Shown piece by piece: positions 53,791 through 63,018 of a stretch of DNA of 64,000 bases (the first letter of the stretch is position 1; each line of letters opens with the position of its first letter). Where the stretch lies: the NCBI GenBank assembly GCA_965238305.1, contig CBDEHK010000001.1, forward strand, positions 496,001-560,000, in the 5' to 3' direction. The DNA comes from CBDCGJ01 sp965238305. Its GTDB lineage: Bacteria; Pseudomonadota; Alphaproteobacteria; GCA-2731375. The notes under the pieces were generated by a model, which made no database searches, was not told the origin of the DNA, and saw only the letters and a program-made list of their open reading frames with translations. The position numbers were made by a program, and so were the translations under genes.

Positions 53791-54939
53791 ATGAAAAACC
53801 GTACCCTCTTGACTTGGTTCACGCTGGGCCATTTCGCCAACGACTGGCCGATATCCGCGCTGTGGCTGATCGTGCCGACGGTCGGCATTGCCATGGAACT
53901 TTCGCCGGCCGAGGTCGGCCTGCTGTTTACGATCTGCAACGTCGGCGGCGCCCTCGCCTATCTGCCAGCCGGTATCCTTGCCGATCACGTCTCGAACCGG
54001 GGCCGGCTGCTGGTCGCCACGTTCTGGTGGGTCACCGTCGGTTACCTGCTAGCCGCCATGGCGCCAGGATTCTGGAGCCTCGCATTGCTGCTCGCGTTCG
54101 CCGGCTTGGGCGATGCGGCGTGGCACCCGATCGCCACCGGCGTGCTGACGCGTGAAAACAAGGAGAGGCGCGCGCACGTGCTCGGCATTCACGCTATCGG
54201 TGGCTCGCTGGCCGAGGTGCTGTCGCCGCTCGCCGTCGGCTTTCTCCTCGCCTATGTCGACTGGCGCGAGGCGCTGGCGATCTCGACGCTTCCCGCCGCG
54301 TTCATGGGCGTCTGTTTCTTCTGGGTGTTGCGCGCAGTTCCGCGTATCGAGAAGAAGTCGGTCAGCAAGCAGGACATGCTTGGCCTTCTGAACATGTGGC
54401 GGCGGGGCAACGGTCTCCGCATGGTGGTGATGATCTGCCTCTACAACATGGCGCTGATGGCGCTTCTCAGCATGATCCCGTTCTATCTTGCGGACCGGCA
54501 CGGGTTCGGGCCGGCGGCCGGCATCGCATTCTCGACCATGCTGATCGTCGGCGCCTTGGCGCAGCCCTGGGTCGGCAAGATCTCCGACACCGTCGGACGC
54601 CGGCCGATCGTGGTGATCGGTAATCTCACGGCGGCTCTCGCCTGCGCGCTGCTGGTTTTCCAGCCTTCGCTCTGGGTCATGATCGCCGCGATGATTGTCG
54701 CGGTCGCCGCGCTGGCCGCGATCCGCGCCGCCATTCTTGCCGGTGCGGTCGATCACACCGGCCACAGCGAAGGGACGACATTGGGTCTCGCCTTCACGCT
54801 GATGGACGGCATCGGCGCGCTCGGTGCTGTGCTCGCCGGCATCGCGGCGGGGCTCTCGTGGCCGCACATGTTCGCCCTCGCCGCCGCCTTCTCACTCGGT
54901 GCCGCCGCGCTGGGCTTCGTCACGGTCTTCAGGCGCTAA
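53791..54939 (+). CDS. MFS transporter (fosmidomycin-resistance/Fsr-like)
   Basis: 382 residues from the ATG at 53791. Twelve helices. TLGHFANDWPISALWLIVPT, LLFTICNVGGALAYLPAG and FAGLGDAAWHPIATGVL are typical of the Fsr-type efflux group, and WVGKISDTVGRRPIVVIGN is a second-half loop motif. Likely exports a toxic small molecule under control of the divergent AraC regulator. Codon use is more GC-rich than the neighbouring sulfatases, suggesting a separate origin of the pair. Confidence 0.9.
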   Translation: MKNRTLLTWFTLGHFANDWPISALWLIVPTVGIAMELSPAEVGLLFTICNVGGALAYLPAGILADHVSNRGRLLVATFWWVTVGYLLAAMAPGFWSLALLLAFAGLGDAAWHPIATGVLTRENKERRAHVLGIHAIGGSLAEVLSPLAVGFLLAYVDWREALAISTLPAAFMGVCFFWVLRAVPRIEKKSVSKQDMLGLLNMWRRGNGLRMVVMICLYNMALMALLSMIPFYLADRHGFGPAAGIAFSTMLIVGALAQPWVGKISDTVGRRPIVVIGNLTAALACALLVFQPSLWVMIAAMIVAVAALAAIRAAILAGAVDHTGHSEGTTLGLAFTLMDGIGALGAVLAGIAAGLSWPHMFALAAAFSLGAAALGFVTVFRR

Positions 54940-54989
54940 GCGGCTTCCGTCACCACGGAAGCGGCGCCGACGCCAGCAACCGGCTAGTT

Positions 54990-56582
54990 CTACCCGCCGC
55001 CCGTGCTCTCCTGCAACTTCTTCATTACCTGATCGATGCCAAAGGTTCCGGCTTGCGCTCGTGGCGGAAACTCCTTGAATGACACCAACATCTGCGCCAC
55101 GTAGTCCTGAGCTGGGACGAAGTAGAATATGCGGTCCAGCATCCAATCGTAATAGGAGTTCGAGGTAAAGTAGGCCCGTTCATAGGGGTCGCGGCGCAGG
55201 TTGAAGATGATAGGTGCGCGCAAAGGTGTCCAGGGTTCCATCCACGCCCGCAGCGTCTCCTTCTTCTGCTGCTCTAGAAAGATGACTTTCCAGTCACCGT
55301 GGCGGAGGGCCGTGAGGTCTCCTGTGTCCGAGAAGTAGAAGATCTCCTCGCGCGGGCTCTTGTCGGTCCCTCCCGTCAACAGCGGCAGGATGTTGTAACC
55401 GTCAAGGTGGATTTTGTATTCCCGGCCGATGGCCCGCACGCCGCCGCGCTTCAGCTGTTCCTTGATATCCGGCACACCTGCCGCCGCCAGGAAGGTCGGA
55501 AGCCAGTCCATGTGGTGCACGATCTCGTTGGTGACAGAACCCGCTTCGATCTTGCCCGGCCAGCGAACCATGGCGGGGACGCGCCAGCCCCCTTCCCAGT
55601 TGGTGTTCTTTTCGCCCTGGTACGGCGTCAGGCCAGCGTCAGGCCAGGTATTCATCTGCGGGCCGTTGTCTGTCGAGTAGATGACGATTGTGTTGTCTGC
55701 GACGCCGAGATCGTCCAGCTTGGCGAGCAGCTGTCCGACGTGCCTGTCATGTTCGACCATACCGTCGGCATACTCGTCCTGGCCGGAAATCCCGCGCAGT
55801 TCTTTCTTCACGTGGGTTCGGAAGTGCATGCGCGTCGCGTTCCACCAGACGAAGAACGGCTTCTTCTGCGCGTGGGCGCGATCTATGAAATCGAGGGCGC
55901 CGGTCACCGTCTCGTCATCGGCGGTCTCCATGCGCTTCCGGGTGAGCGGTCCGGTGTCCTCGATCCGACCATCCGCGTAGGAATGGATGACGCCGCGAGG
56001 GCCATATCGCTCCTTGAACGTTCGACCGTCCTTGGTCACCAAGTCGGCCGGGTAGTCAGGATGCTCCGGTTCCTCTTCAGCGTTTAAGTGGTAGAGGTTG
56101 CCGAAGAACTCGTCGAAGCCATGGTTCGTCGGCAGGTGCTCGTCCAAGTCGCCCAGATGATTCTTGCCGAACTGGCCAGTCGTGTAACCCTGCGCCTTGA
56201 GCAGCCCCGCTATGGTCGGGTCTTCGACGCTCATTCCGAGCTTCGCACCCGGCATGGCGACCTTGCTCAAGCCCGTGCGGAAGACGTTCTGACCCGTGAT
56301 GAAGGTCGACCGACCGGCGGTGCACGACTGCTCTCCGTAATAGTCGGTGAACTTCATCCCTTCCTTGGCGATGCGGTCGATATTCGGCGTGCGATACCCA
56401 ACCACACCGAAAGTGTATGCACTTATGTTGCTCTGACCGATGTCGTCGCCCCAGATCACCAGTATGTTCGGCTTGTTTGTCTGGGCTGACGCAGGCGCGG
56501 TAACAAAAATAGCGACAACAAGTGAGGCGATAATACCTGCAGCAAAAAGTCCCATTGCAGGGAACGTTTTCAACCAAACCAT
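54990..56582 (-). CDS. Arylsulfatase (type I), copy 3
   Basis: 530 residues. A signal peptide covers about 1-33. NILVIWGDDIGQSNISAY carries the metal Asp pair, and Cys87 in EQSCTAGRSTFITGQ is the CxAxR-type formylglycine site. GQFGKNHLGDLDEHLPTNHG and IVIYSTDNGPQMNTWPD are the other core motifs. The CTAGR variant and SxxAYT start put it in a different subfamily from copies 1 and 2. AAAGGA lies ahead of the ATG. Confidence 0.95.
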   Translation of the reverse strand: MVWLKTFPAMGLFAAGIIASLVVAIFVTAPASAQTNKPNILVIWGDDIGQSNISAYTFGVVGYRTPNIDRIAKEGMKFTDYYGEQSCTAGRSTFITGQNVFRTGLSKVAMPGAKLGMSVEDPTIAGLLKAQGYTTGQFGKNHLGDLDEHLPTNHGFDEFFGNLYHLNAEEEPEHPDYPADLVTKDGRTFKERYGPRGVIHSYADGRIEDTGPLTRKRMETADDETVTGALDFIDRAHAQKKPFFVWWNATRMHFRTHVKKELRGISGQDEYADGMVEHDRHVGQLLAKLDDLGVADNTIVIYSTDNGPQMNTWPDAGLTPYQGEKNTNWEGGWRVPAMVRWPGKIEAGSVTNEIVHHMDWLPTFLAAAGVPDIKEQLKRGGVRAIGREYKIHLDGYNILPLLTGGTDKSPREEIFYFSDTGDLTALRHGDWKVIFLEQQKKETLRAWMEPWTPLRAPIIFNLRRDPYERAYFTSNSYYDWMLDRIFYFVPAQDYVAQMLVSFKEFPPRAQAGTFGIDQVMKKLQESTGGG

Positions 56583-57111
56583 TGTGTTTTTTCCTTTGTT
56601 GCGCGGCCTTGCTAGGCAGGTCGACGCTCTAAATCGTTGGCCCTAATTATTAGCGGTTTTTGTATTAGATATGTCAAGCGCGTGCAAAGGTCAGGCCGGA
56701 AGTTCAGTCCAATTACTTGTCGTATTACGACAAACAGGATACCGATGGCGGAATGCGAGAAACTCGCAAAGCGTATGACGCCAAATCAAATCAGCCGCGC
56801 CGAAAGGTTGAACTACAAGTGGCTTGCCTAGCGTCCCCAACAATGACGGCAATTAGCGCACCATAGCCTATTGGCCTTGCTCACTGCTTCCGCTTCTTTG
56901 CACAAGGCAGTCATCGAATATTCCACACCCGGTTTTCACCGAATAAAGTCCGGTATCAGAGGTAAAGCTGTCATCTTTGACTACATACCAAGTCGGCTGC
57001 TTTTGACCCCAAGCCGCCTTCTGCTGGGACTGGTGGTTGCAATTTCTCAGCAGTAAGACTTATGCTTGCTTGATTGCAACATTGTCGGTTGACCTTAAGG
57101 AGGATCACGCC
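56583..57111. repeat. Intergenic region with repeat copy E
   Basis: 56831-57024 holds the family: GCGTCCCCAACAATGACGGC, GCAGTCATCGAATATTCC, TTTCACCGAATAAAGTCCGG, CCAAGTCGGCTGCTTTTGAC. It is the closest relative of copy H at 62710. AAGGAGG at 57097 is the ribosome site for the next gene. No gene seen. Confidence 0.7.
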
Positions 57112-57918
57112 ATGCGCCGCAACGAGTTGACAGAACATTTCCGTGCTCTACATGTCGCGGGCCAGCCTTTGGTGATGCCAAATCCCTGGGATCTGGGATC
57201 GGCAAAGGTGATGGCGGGGCTGGGTGCGCAAGCGTTGGCGACGACCTCGGGTGGGCATGGCTTTGCGTTGGGTCTAGGCGATGGCGGAAAGGTGACACGC
57301 GACATGGCGTTGCAGCACGCCGCCGATATCTGCGCCGTAGTCGACGTGCCTGTGAACGCTGATTTCGAAAACGGGTTTGGTGATGATCCCGAAACTGTCG
57401 CCGAAACTGTGCGGCTTGCAGCGGAAGCCGGGCTCGCTGGCGTCTCGATTGAGGACACAGCCCTGCCAGCGCCGGAATCCTATCCGTTTGATCTGGCTCT
57501 AGCCCGGATCGAGGCGGCAATCGACGCGGCCGGTGCGGCGGGAATCGTTCTAACGGCCCGCGCTGATGGTTGTCACACCAAGAGCTATGATCAGGCCGAG
57601 GCCTTGCGTCGATGCCAGGCGTTCGCCCAAGCGGGGGCTGACGTAATATATGCGCCGCGGGTCGATGCCGATACCACCCGCTCAATGGTCGCCACCGAGA
57701 CACCGGTCAATCTGTTGGTCGCTGGTCCGGTAGGCAATCTGACGGCGGACCAGATAGGTGCCTTGGGGGTCGCCCGCATTTCGATTGGCGCGAGACTGGC
57801 CCGGGTCACGCAACAGGTAATCCTTGACGGTACACGCGCGATGCTAGACCGGGGCGATTTTACTATGTTGAACGGTGGCGCGAACGTGGCCGAAGTCGAG
57901 GCATTGTTGACCAAATGA
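57112..57918 (+). CDS. Isocitrate lyase/PEP mutase superfamily protein
   Basis: 268 residues from the ATG at 57112. VMPNPWDLGSAKVMAGLGAQ, VNADFENGFGDDPETVAE and SIEDTALPAPESYP are core motifs of the family, with the metal Asp/Glu in DFENG. TARADG and the C-terminal RISIGARLARV follow. It lacks the KKCGH motif of true isocitrate lyases, so it is a 2-methylisocitrate lyase- or oxaloacetase-like enzyme of unknown substrate. Confidence 0.9.
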   Translation: MRRNELTEHFRALHVAGQPLVMPNPWDLGSAKVMAGLGAQALATTSGGHGFALGLGDGGKVTRDMALQHAADICAVVDVPVNADFENGFGDDPETVAETVRLAAEAGLAGVSIEDTALPAPESYPFDLALARIEAAIDAAGAAGIVLTARADGCHTKSYDQAEALRRCQAFAQAGADVIYAPRVDADTTRSMVATETPVNLLVAGPVGNLTADQIGALGVARISIGARLARVTQQVILDGTRAMLDRGDFTMLNGGANVAEVEALLTK

Positions 57919-57936
57919 ACTGCAAGATCGTAGGCT

Positions 57937-58055
57937 TCGATGTCCGCTCCTGGCACTTAGCAGACATTATCCAAAACAGCGCATGACGTCTGCCTTCGGG
58001 GGTAAAGCGGATTTCCTCGATACCCCGTCATGATGTCTGCATTTGGCCCAAAGGG
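57937..58055. repeat. Degenerate intergenic repeat, copy F
   Basis: GATGTCCGCTCCTGGCACTT, AGCAGACATTATCC, then CATGATGTCTGCATTTGGCC and CAAAGG. It shows the TGTCCGCT...AGCAGACAT frame that recurs in copies G and H. Confidence 0.7.
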
Positions 58056-58183
58056 GGCATCCTTAAGAATTAGAGCAATTATTTAATTCGCTTGGTATCG
58101 CGAAGCGGACCCATGTGATTGAAATTGCTCCGGCTCATCTCTTTCCAGGATTATCTGGGCCTTGGCATGCCCCTGTTGCCGCC

Positions 58184-59461
58184 TCAGAAAAAGACATAGG
58201 ATCGGACCACGACGTTCTTGCGGCAGGGAGCGTCATCGGACGCGGTTGGGTCGATGCAGGCAGTGTGGAAAGACCAGCGCGAGACGGAGCCGTCGGTGAC
58301 ACTGTCGTAGCACTTGAGCATGGAGACCTCGGTGGGTTTCTGCTCTGGAAACCAGAACCATTCGTGGTCGGGGCGGTGGGTAAAGCGGGTAGTCTCTCCG
58401 ACGCGGTCGTCGTAGACCCGATAGTTGGTGATGTACGGCTGGTCGGCGAAAGAGGGCCAGGCGCAAAGCACAAAGGGGTACTGGCGAACGGTCTCCATCG
58501 GCTTGGCAAGGTTGATCGACATGAACCGCCGCGACATCTTCGCGTCGGCCTGCTCGCCCGTGTAGTGCTGCTCGCGCCCGAAGTTCCGCAAGTTCTTGGT
58601 AAGCAGCTCGCGGCAGCGAACGCGGCCGCTGTTGTCGTTCAGGTCGTTGTGCACGATGTTCGCGTAGTTGGCGTTCACACCCGGGTTCTTGTTGTCCTGG
58701 TCCTCCGTGCGGTCGCCCTCGTAGTCCTTATCGAACACATCGTGGTTGTAAACGAGCGCATCCGTCGCGCCCGGGAAAAAATCCAAGAGGAGTTTTTCCA
58801 TCTCCGGGTAGAACACCCGCTCCACCTCCGCCGCGTCGTAAAAGTTCTCGCATTTGGACTGGCAGTGCGCCAGCGAGACGCCAAGCTTGTCCATGCACTC
58901 AGGGCTGTTGGGCGAGAGGCCAGGATGGTAATCCTGCATTCGTCGCGCGTCGCGCAACACTTGCGGAAAATAGAGGCATCGCCGGGCGTTGTCCTGCTCG
59001 TCTTTGCGCAACGCTTTTGCCTCGGCCTCGCGTGCTGGGTCCCGCCAGAGTGCGTTGGACGAGACGATGGAGTAGGTCGGCTGCTCGTGGATCGCATAGC
59101 GCAGCGGCAGCGCTAGGCCGCCTTCAGGGGCTTCGAAATTGTTCGCCCTAATATGTTCTAGGCATTCTGCGTAGTCACGAAACCCGACGCCCCAGTTGGT
59201 CTCGATGGGGCCGGGGGGAGCGTTGTCGAGCATGTCGATAACCGCCTGCCCCTTGCCTTCGGCAATCTGGAGGAGCGCTGTCTTTGTCGCTGCGGCAGTT
59301 CCCGCATCCCCGTCCCGATCGAACGACATATAGGATAAACCTCCGTTCGCAGCGATGGGTGGCGGCTGCCCTTCTGTACGTTGAAGCGCCGGCACAAAGA
59401 CCGATGAAACTGTCTTCGCAACCGCCGCAACGTCGTTCGCGATGTCTTTGCGCTGGTTCAT
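58184..59461 (-). CDS. CmcJ/NvfI-like oxygenase, long form
   Basis: 425 residues. ATDALVYNHDVFD, IVHNDLN (His271/Asp273), SINLAKPMETVRQYPFVLCA and RWSFHTACIDP (His399) follow the conserved order of the CmcJ/NvfI/AsaB family, in which an HxD...H triad binds iron for 2-oxoglutarate-dependent chemistry. The family is usually about 300 residues; this protein is longer, with an extra N-terminal stretch of about 80 residues and an insert near 140-220 rich in Cys and charged residues. GGGG precedes the ATG. It is isolated from any biosynthetic genes in the window. Function unknown. Confidence 0.75.
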   Translation of the reverse strand: MNQRKDIANDVAAVAKTVSSVFVPALQRTEGQPPPIAANGGLSYMSFDRDGDAGTAAATKTALLQIAEGKGQAVIDMLDNAPPGPIETNWGVGFRDYAECLEHIRANNFEAPEGGLALPLRYAIHEQPTYSIVSSNALWRDPAREAEAKALRKDEQDNARRCLYFPQVLRDARRMQDYHPGLSPNSPECMDKLGVSLAHCQSKCENFYDAAEVERVFYPEMEKLLLDFFPGATDALVYNHDVFDKDYEGDRTEDQDNKNPGVNANYANIVHNDLNDNSGRVRCRELLTKNLRNFGREQHYTGEQADAKMSRRFMSINLAKPMETVRQYPFVLCAWPSFADQPYITNYRVYDDRVGETTRFTHRPDHEWFWFPEQKPTEVSMLKCYDSVTDGSVSRWSFHTACIDPTASDDAPCRKNVVVRSYVFF

Positions 59462-59624
59462 AGCATACCCCGATCAAAATCCCATCGTGGCACGCAAGGT
59501 TGCTATTTACTAGAGCATATTAGTTTCTGATCGGCTCTAGGACAGAATATGGGGCAGTTCCAATACAGCTCAGAGGTCACCTGTGAGAACTTGCCTTTGC
59601 CACAAATGGATTTGTCCTAAGTCG

Positions 59625-60134
59625 CTATGAAACCATTGTTGTGCTCACGTTTATCGGAGGGGAGGAAGACAAAGTCTGAAAAACGACACAATAACGCTCT
59701 GTAAGTTTTATCAGCGTCGCAAGTTGTTCATCCGTCAGGTCGCCGTCAATATCGAAGGAAAGGCGGATATCACGGAAACCGACCGAGGCTTGCTTTTCGA
59801 CACCAAGCGTCCCTTTAAAATCAAGATCGCCTTCGGCCGTGACGCGGGCGTCCCGGACATTCAGTTCCAGTGCCGTCGCCACCGCATTGAGTGTAACACC
59901 AGCACAAGCGACCAGTGCTTCAAGGAGCATGTCACCTGAACAGGCGTGCAGTCCGGTTCCTCCGGTTGCTGGATGCAGACCGGCCTCGACCAACGCGCGA
60001 CCAGTTTCTACCGAGCAGGTAACGCCTTCGCCAGTAGCCCCATGAGCTCTAAGTGTGATAATCGCGGCGTCTGGATCGTCACGGTAACGCGCTTTTATCG
60101 GCGCTTGAAGTTCTCTTAGTTCCGTAGCTTTCAT
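59625..60134 (-). CDS. OsmC family protein, copy 1
   Basis: 169 residues from the ATG at 60134, with GGAGG upstream. CSGDMLLEALVACAGVTL and RYCVVFQTLSSSP hold the peroxidatic and resolving cysteines of OsmC/Ohr-type thiol peroxidases. ELRELQAPIKARYRDDP is the subfamily start. It is adjacent to a paralogue 148 bases away, transcribed in the same direction, so the pair probably duplicated in place. Confidence 0.9.
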   Translation of the reverse strand: MKATELRELQAPIKARYRDDPDAAIITLRAHGATGEGVTCSVETGRALVEAGLHPATGGTGLHACSGDMLLEALVACAGVTLNAVATALELNVRDARVTAEGDLDFKGTLGVEKQASVGFRDIRLSFDIDGDLTDEQLATLIKLTERYCVVFQTLSSSPPINVSTTMVS

Positions 60135-60282
60135 TCTGATTTTCCTCCGGAGAACATGTCCTGATGATAAAATATTCCAAAACATCCATGATGTCGAAAC
60201 TGGCTAGATGACGTGGTTGAAGTTGTTTTGGTACGAAGATCGCCGAAATCAGCGCTGCGGAGCACATCGATGCCATCGCCTC

Positions 60283-60900
60283 TCACAAAGCGTGCGCGGC
60301 CGCGAGCCGCTGCGCTTGGAGCTGGGCTTCAATGGCGACCTCGGCGTCCTCGACGCCCTCTATTCCGACGGGCAAATGTTCTTGGCCGGGAGCCACGAAA
60401 TGCGTCTCCAGCCCAAGTCGCGGCAACCTGCGGAAGGTCTGGTAAACGACGCAGTAACGCTCGGTCAACTCAATCAGCCTGTCGCGCTCGGCCGGTGTCG
60501 CGTCGGTGTCCAACTCGAAGATCAGTCGCAGGTCCGAGAAACCGACCGCCACCTCGGGGTCGACACCGAGCGTGCCACGGAAATCGAGGTCTCCCTCGGC
60601 CCGTACGGTGCCGCTCCTGAGCGTAATGTCGAGGACTGTCGCCACGGCCTTCAGGGTGACGCCAGCGCAAGCCGCCAAAGCCTCCAGCAGCATGTCACCC
60701 GAGCAAACAGTTTGGTTGCTTCCGCCCGACGCCGGGTGCAGACCGGCCTTCACGTCTGTGCGGGCCGCGTCGATCCTGCAAACGATTTCATCATCGTCAA
60801 TGCGACCGGTGGCCTTCAGAGTAATGCGCGCCGCGTCAGGCTCCTTGCGAAACCGTGTTTTGAGCGGCGCTTGTATCGACCTAAGTTTGCGTGCGTCCAT
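60283..60900 (-). CDS. OsmC family protein, copy 2
   Basis: 205 residues from the ATG at 60900, preceded by GAGGGG. The core repeats copy 1: KLRSIQAPLKTRFRKEPDAA, CSGDMLLEALAACAGVTLKA, LDFRGTLGVD and RYCVVYQTFRR. It has an extra C-terminal tail of about 40 residues rich in Glu, Ala and Gln not found in copy 1. It is more GC-rich than copy 1. Confidence 0.9.
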   Translation of the reverse strand: MDARKLRSIQAPLKTRFRKEPDAARITLKATGRIDDDEIVCRIDAARTDVKAGLHPASGGSNQTVCSGDMLLEALAACAGVTLKAVATVLDITLRSGTVRAEGDLDFRGTLGVDPEVAVGFSDLRLIFELDTDATPAERDRLIELTERYCVVYQTFRRLPRLGLETHFVAPGQEHLPVGIEGVEDAEVAIEAQLQAQRLAAAHAL

Positions 60901-61409
60901 GTGTTTACCCCTCCGCAAGGACGAATATTGCGTCCGGCAATGGGGCTCACGAGGGCAATCTCATCACAGCCAAAGTATATTTAGGGACACTACTCGCTTT
61001 AGCTGAACTTGTATTGCGCCCGCAAGCTGAGTTTCAACCAGGCGCTTACCAGGAGGTTAGCGATCTACATTTCCAATGTCAAATAGCGGAAAACGCCGCC
61101 TTTACCAGCTTTCGAAGATGCACCGGGTTCGACAAAGGGCGGCCGAGAAAATTGAGTCGCCAAGCCCTGTCCTCAGAACGGTGGCGAACGCCCGCAATCG
61201 ACCGCCATCTCAACCGGTTACAGCAACACATTGATTAAAACTTCCGCTCCTGCGGGATAAGCAGACATCGCGTCGTTGATTTTTGCTTTTCGTCGAAAGG
61301 TGTCTGGTTCCGAGGGCAAAGCAGCCGCAATATACCGGTCATCAATAGGACTGCTTTTGACCCGGAGCTGCCATAGGATCACAAGCAGACCGATATTCCT
61401 CAAATCACG
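60901..61409. repeat. Intergenic region with repeat copy G
   Basis: 61239-61373 carries CTTCCGCTCCTGCGGGATAA, GCAGACATCG and TGCTTTTGACCCGGAGCTGC of the repeat family. The remaining part, about 60960-61230, has a plus-strand frame (60891-61238) whose product (for example GRPRKLSRQALSSERWRTPA) I cannot assign; it may be a gene remnant. Confidence 0.6.
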
Positions 61410-62609
61410 CTAGCCTACGACAGCTTCGTAAATGTGGCTTTTCAATTCGTGAACAAAGGGGTGAAATCCCCCCATTTCGCGTTGTGCCAAAATCACAACT
61501 GCAAGGTTATGACTTGGAGATACCCACCAATGGGTGCCAGCCAATCCAGACCAGCCATATTCGCCTGTCACGTATTTCGATTCATTCGGCAACGGCGCCA
61601 TGCTCACACCACTGGCAAGGCCGTGCCCTTTTCCAGGTAAAACTCCAAGGCCTTGAAATTGTATATTCATCCCATCCGGTAGTTGGTTTGTTTGAACTAA
61701 CTCCATGGTCTCCGGCTGCAATAGTGTTCCGTTTCCCCCGATCAGCCCCTTCAGAAGCGCAATTGAGTCTCGCAATGTCGAAACTAATCCGCCTGAACCG
61801 GATTGGCGCTTCGGTTCCGCTAAATAAGCGTTCGGATAGGGAACATCCTGCAAACGCGTCAAGCCGCTTTTCATTGGGTCCATGAGGTCGGCACCGGCAT
61901 AGTAGGCAACCAGACGGTCGTGTTTTGCCGGCCGCACCCAGAAACCTGTATCCACCATGCCAAGGGGGTGAAAAATCCTCTCCTCCAGGAAGTCGCCAAA
62001 CTTTTGACCGCTGATGATTTCAACTAGCCTTCCCAATACGTCTGTTGCAGGCGAATAATTCCATGCCGTTCCAGGATGAAATCCTAATGGAATCGAAGAC
62101 AAGGCGTCAATCATGTCAGCCAATGAGGAATGAGGATTGGCAACTTTGTGGGCAACATAGAGCTGCGAAAGTGGGCTATCCGGTTCCAAAAATGCTGCAA
62201 TAAGACCTGAGGTATGTGTCATAAGGTGGCGGATGGAAATCGAACTTTGTGCCGGTTCAGAATCCATTGGATTATTCGCATTGGATTTGACTACCTGCCG
62301 GTCGCCAAGTTCGGGAATATACTTTTCTACGGGGTCGTCTAATTGAAAGTGTCCGGCTTCAAAGAGCATTAAGACGGCGATAGATGTCACCAACTTCGTA
62401 CTCGAATACATACGAAAAATGTGATTCTCAGCCAGCGGGATGTCGGCTTCCCGATCCGCCCAGCCCGCGCTATGAACGTCTACAAGATCATTTCCTACAA
62501 GGACTGCCGACGAAACACCCGCAAGGATTTCCAGATCGACATATTTCTGCATTGCTGCATGAAGGTGTTCGAAATCGAATTCAGCTAGCACGGCTTTCAT
62601 CTCGGTCAT
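61410..62609 (-). CDS. Serine beta-lactamase-like hydrolase/esterase
   Basis: 399 residues. YSSTKLVTS holds the SxxK motif with nucleophile Ser69 and Lys72, NYSPATDVLGRL the Tyr motif, and LAGTHWWVSPSHN the third strand region. This is the class C/EstB-like branch, where most members are esterases or peptidases rather than lactamases. No signal peptide is visible, so it acts in the cytoplasm. GGGGGATGAAAGA precedes the ATG. Confidence 0.9.
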   Translation of the reverse strand: MTEMKAVLAEFDFEHLHAAMQKYVDLEILAGVSSAVLVGNDLVDVHSAGWADREADIPLAENHIFRMYSSTKLVTSIAVLMLFEAGHFQLDDPVEKYIPELGDRQVVKSNANNPMDSEPAQSSISIRHLMTHTSGLIAAFLEPDSPLSQLYVAHKVANPHSSLADMIDALSSIPLGFHPGTAWNYSPATDVLGRLVEIISGQKFGDFLEERIFHPLGMVDTGFWVRPAKHDRLVAYYAGADLMDPMKSGLTRLQDVPYPNAYLAEPKRQSGSGGLVSTLRDSIALLKGLIGGNGTLLQPETMELVQTNQLPDGMNIQFQGLGVLPGKGHGLASGVSMAPLPNESKYVTGEYGWSGLAGTHWWVSPSHNLAVVILAQREMGGFHPFVHELKSHIYEAVVG

Positions 62610-63018
62610 TCTTTCATCCCCCGCCGGTCAAAACTTTAAGATTTTGTATAATTATTATTCGACAATACTACCTCAAAAAACAATGCATCACCATTCGTGT
62701 GAAGAACTGGCTAATGTCCGTTCCTGGCACATAGCAGCCTACTTGGCCCATGTCGTAAGTCGTCCGCTCCTGCGAGCAAAGCGGTCATCGAAAATTCGAC
62801 GCCGGCCTTTCACCGAATAATGTCCGGTATCGGGGCGATGCAGTCGTCATTGAAGGTATGCAAAGTCGGCTGGAATTGACCCAAAACAGAAGTGCGGGGG
62901 TCAGAAATTTATCCAAAAATAGTGTATCCTAAATTTCGAAATTGCGAACTTTTGTGCGACCGCACTGGCGAACCGCTTGTGCGGGCGTTGGCTCGAGTGA
63001 GAGTTTGGGAGAACAAGT
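62610..63018. repeat. Intergenic region with repeat copy H
   Basis: 62710-62890 holds the fullest copy: CTAATGTCCGTTCCTGGCAC, CATAGCAGCC, CGTCCGCTCCTGCGAGCAAA, CGGTCATCGAAAATTCGACG, TTTCACCGAATAATGTCCGG, AAAGTCGGCTGGAATTGACC. The rest, to 63018, includes the promoter side of the hydratase gene. No gene seen. Confidence 0.7.

Noticed and set aside
53782..53795. GCCGCCACCATGAA before the MFS gene, identical to a eukaryotic Kozak context
   Set aside because: In a GC-rich bacterial gene this is most likely chance; the rest of the region is natural bacterial sequence with no vector features.
54049..54867. Minus-strand 272-codon frame
   Set aside because: It is an antisense shadow of the MFS gene with low-complexity Arg/His/Asp content.
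58115..59116. Plus-strand 333-codon frame
   Set aside because: It is an antisense shadow of the CmcJ/NvfI-like gene, whose motifs are clear on the minus strand.
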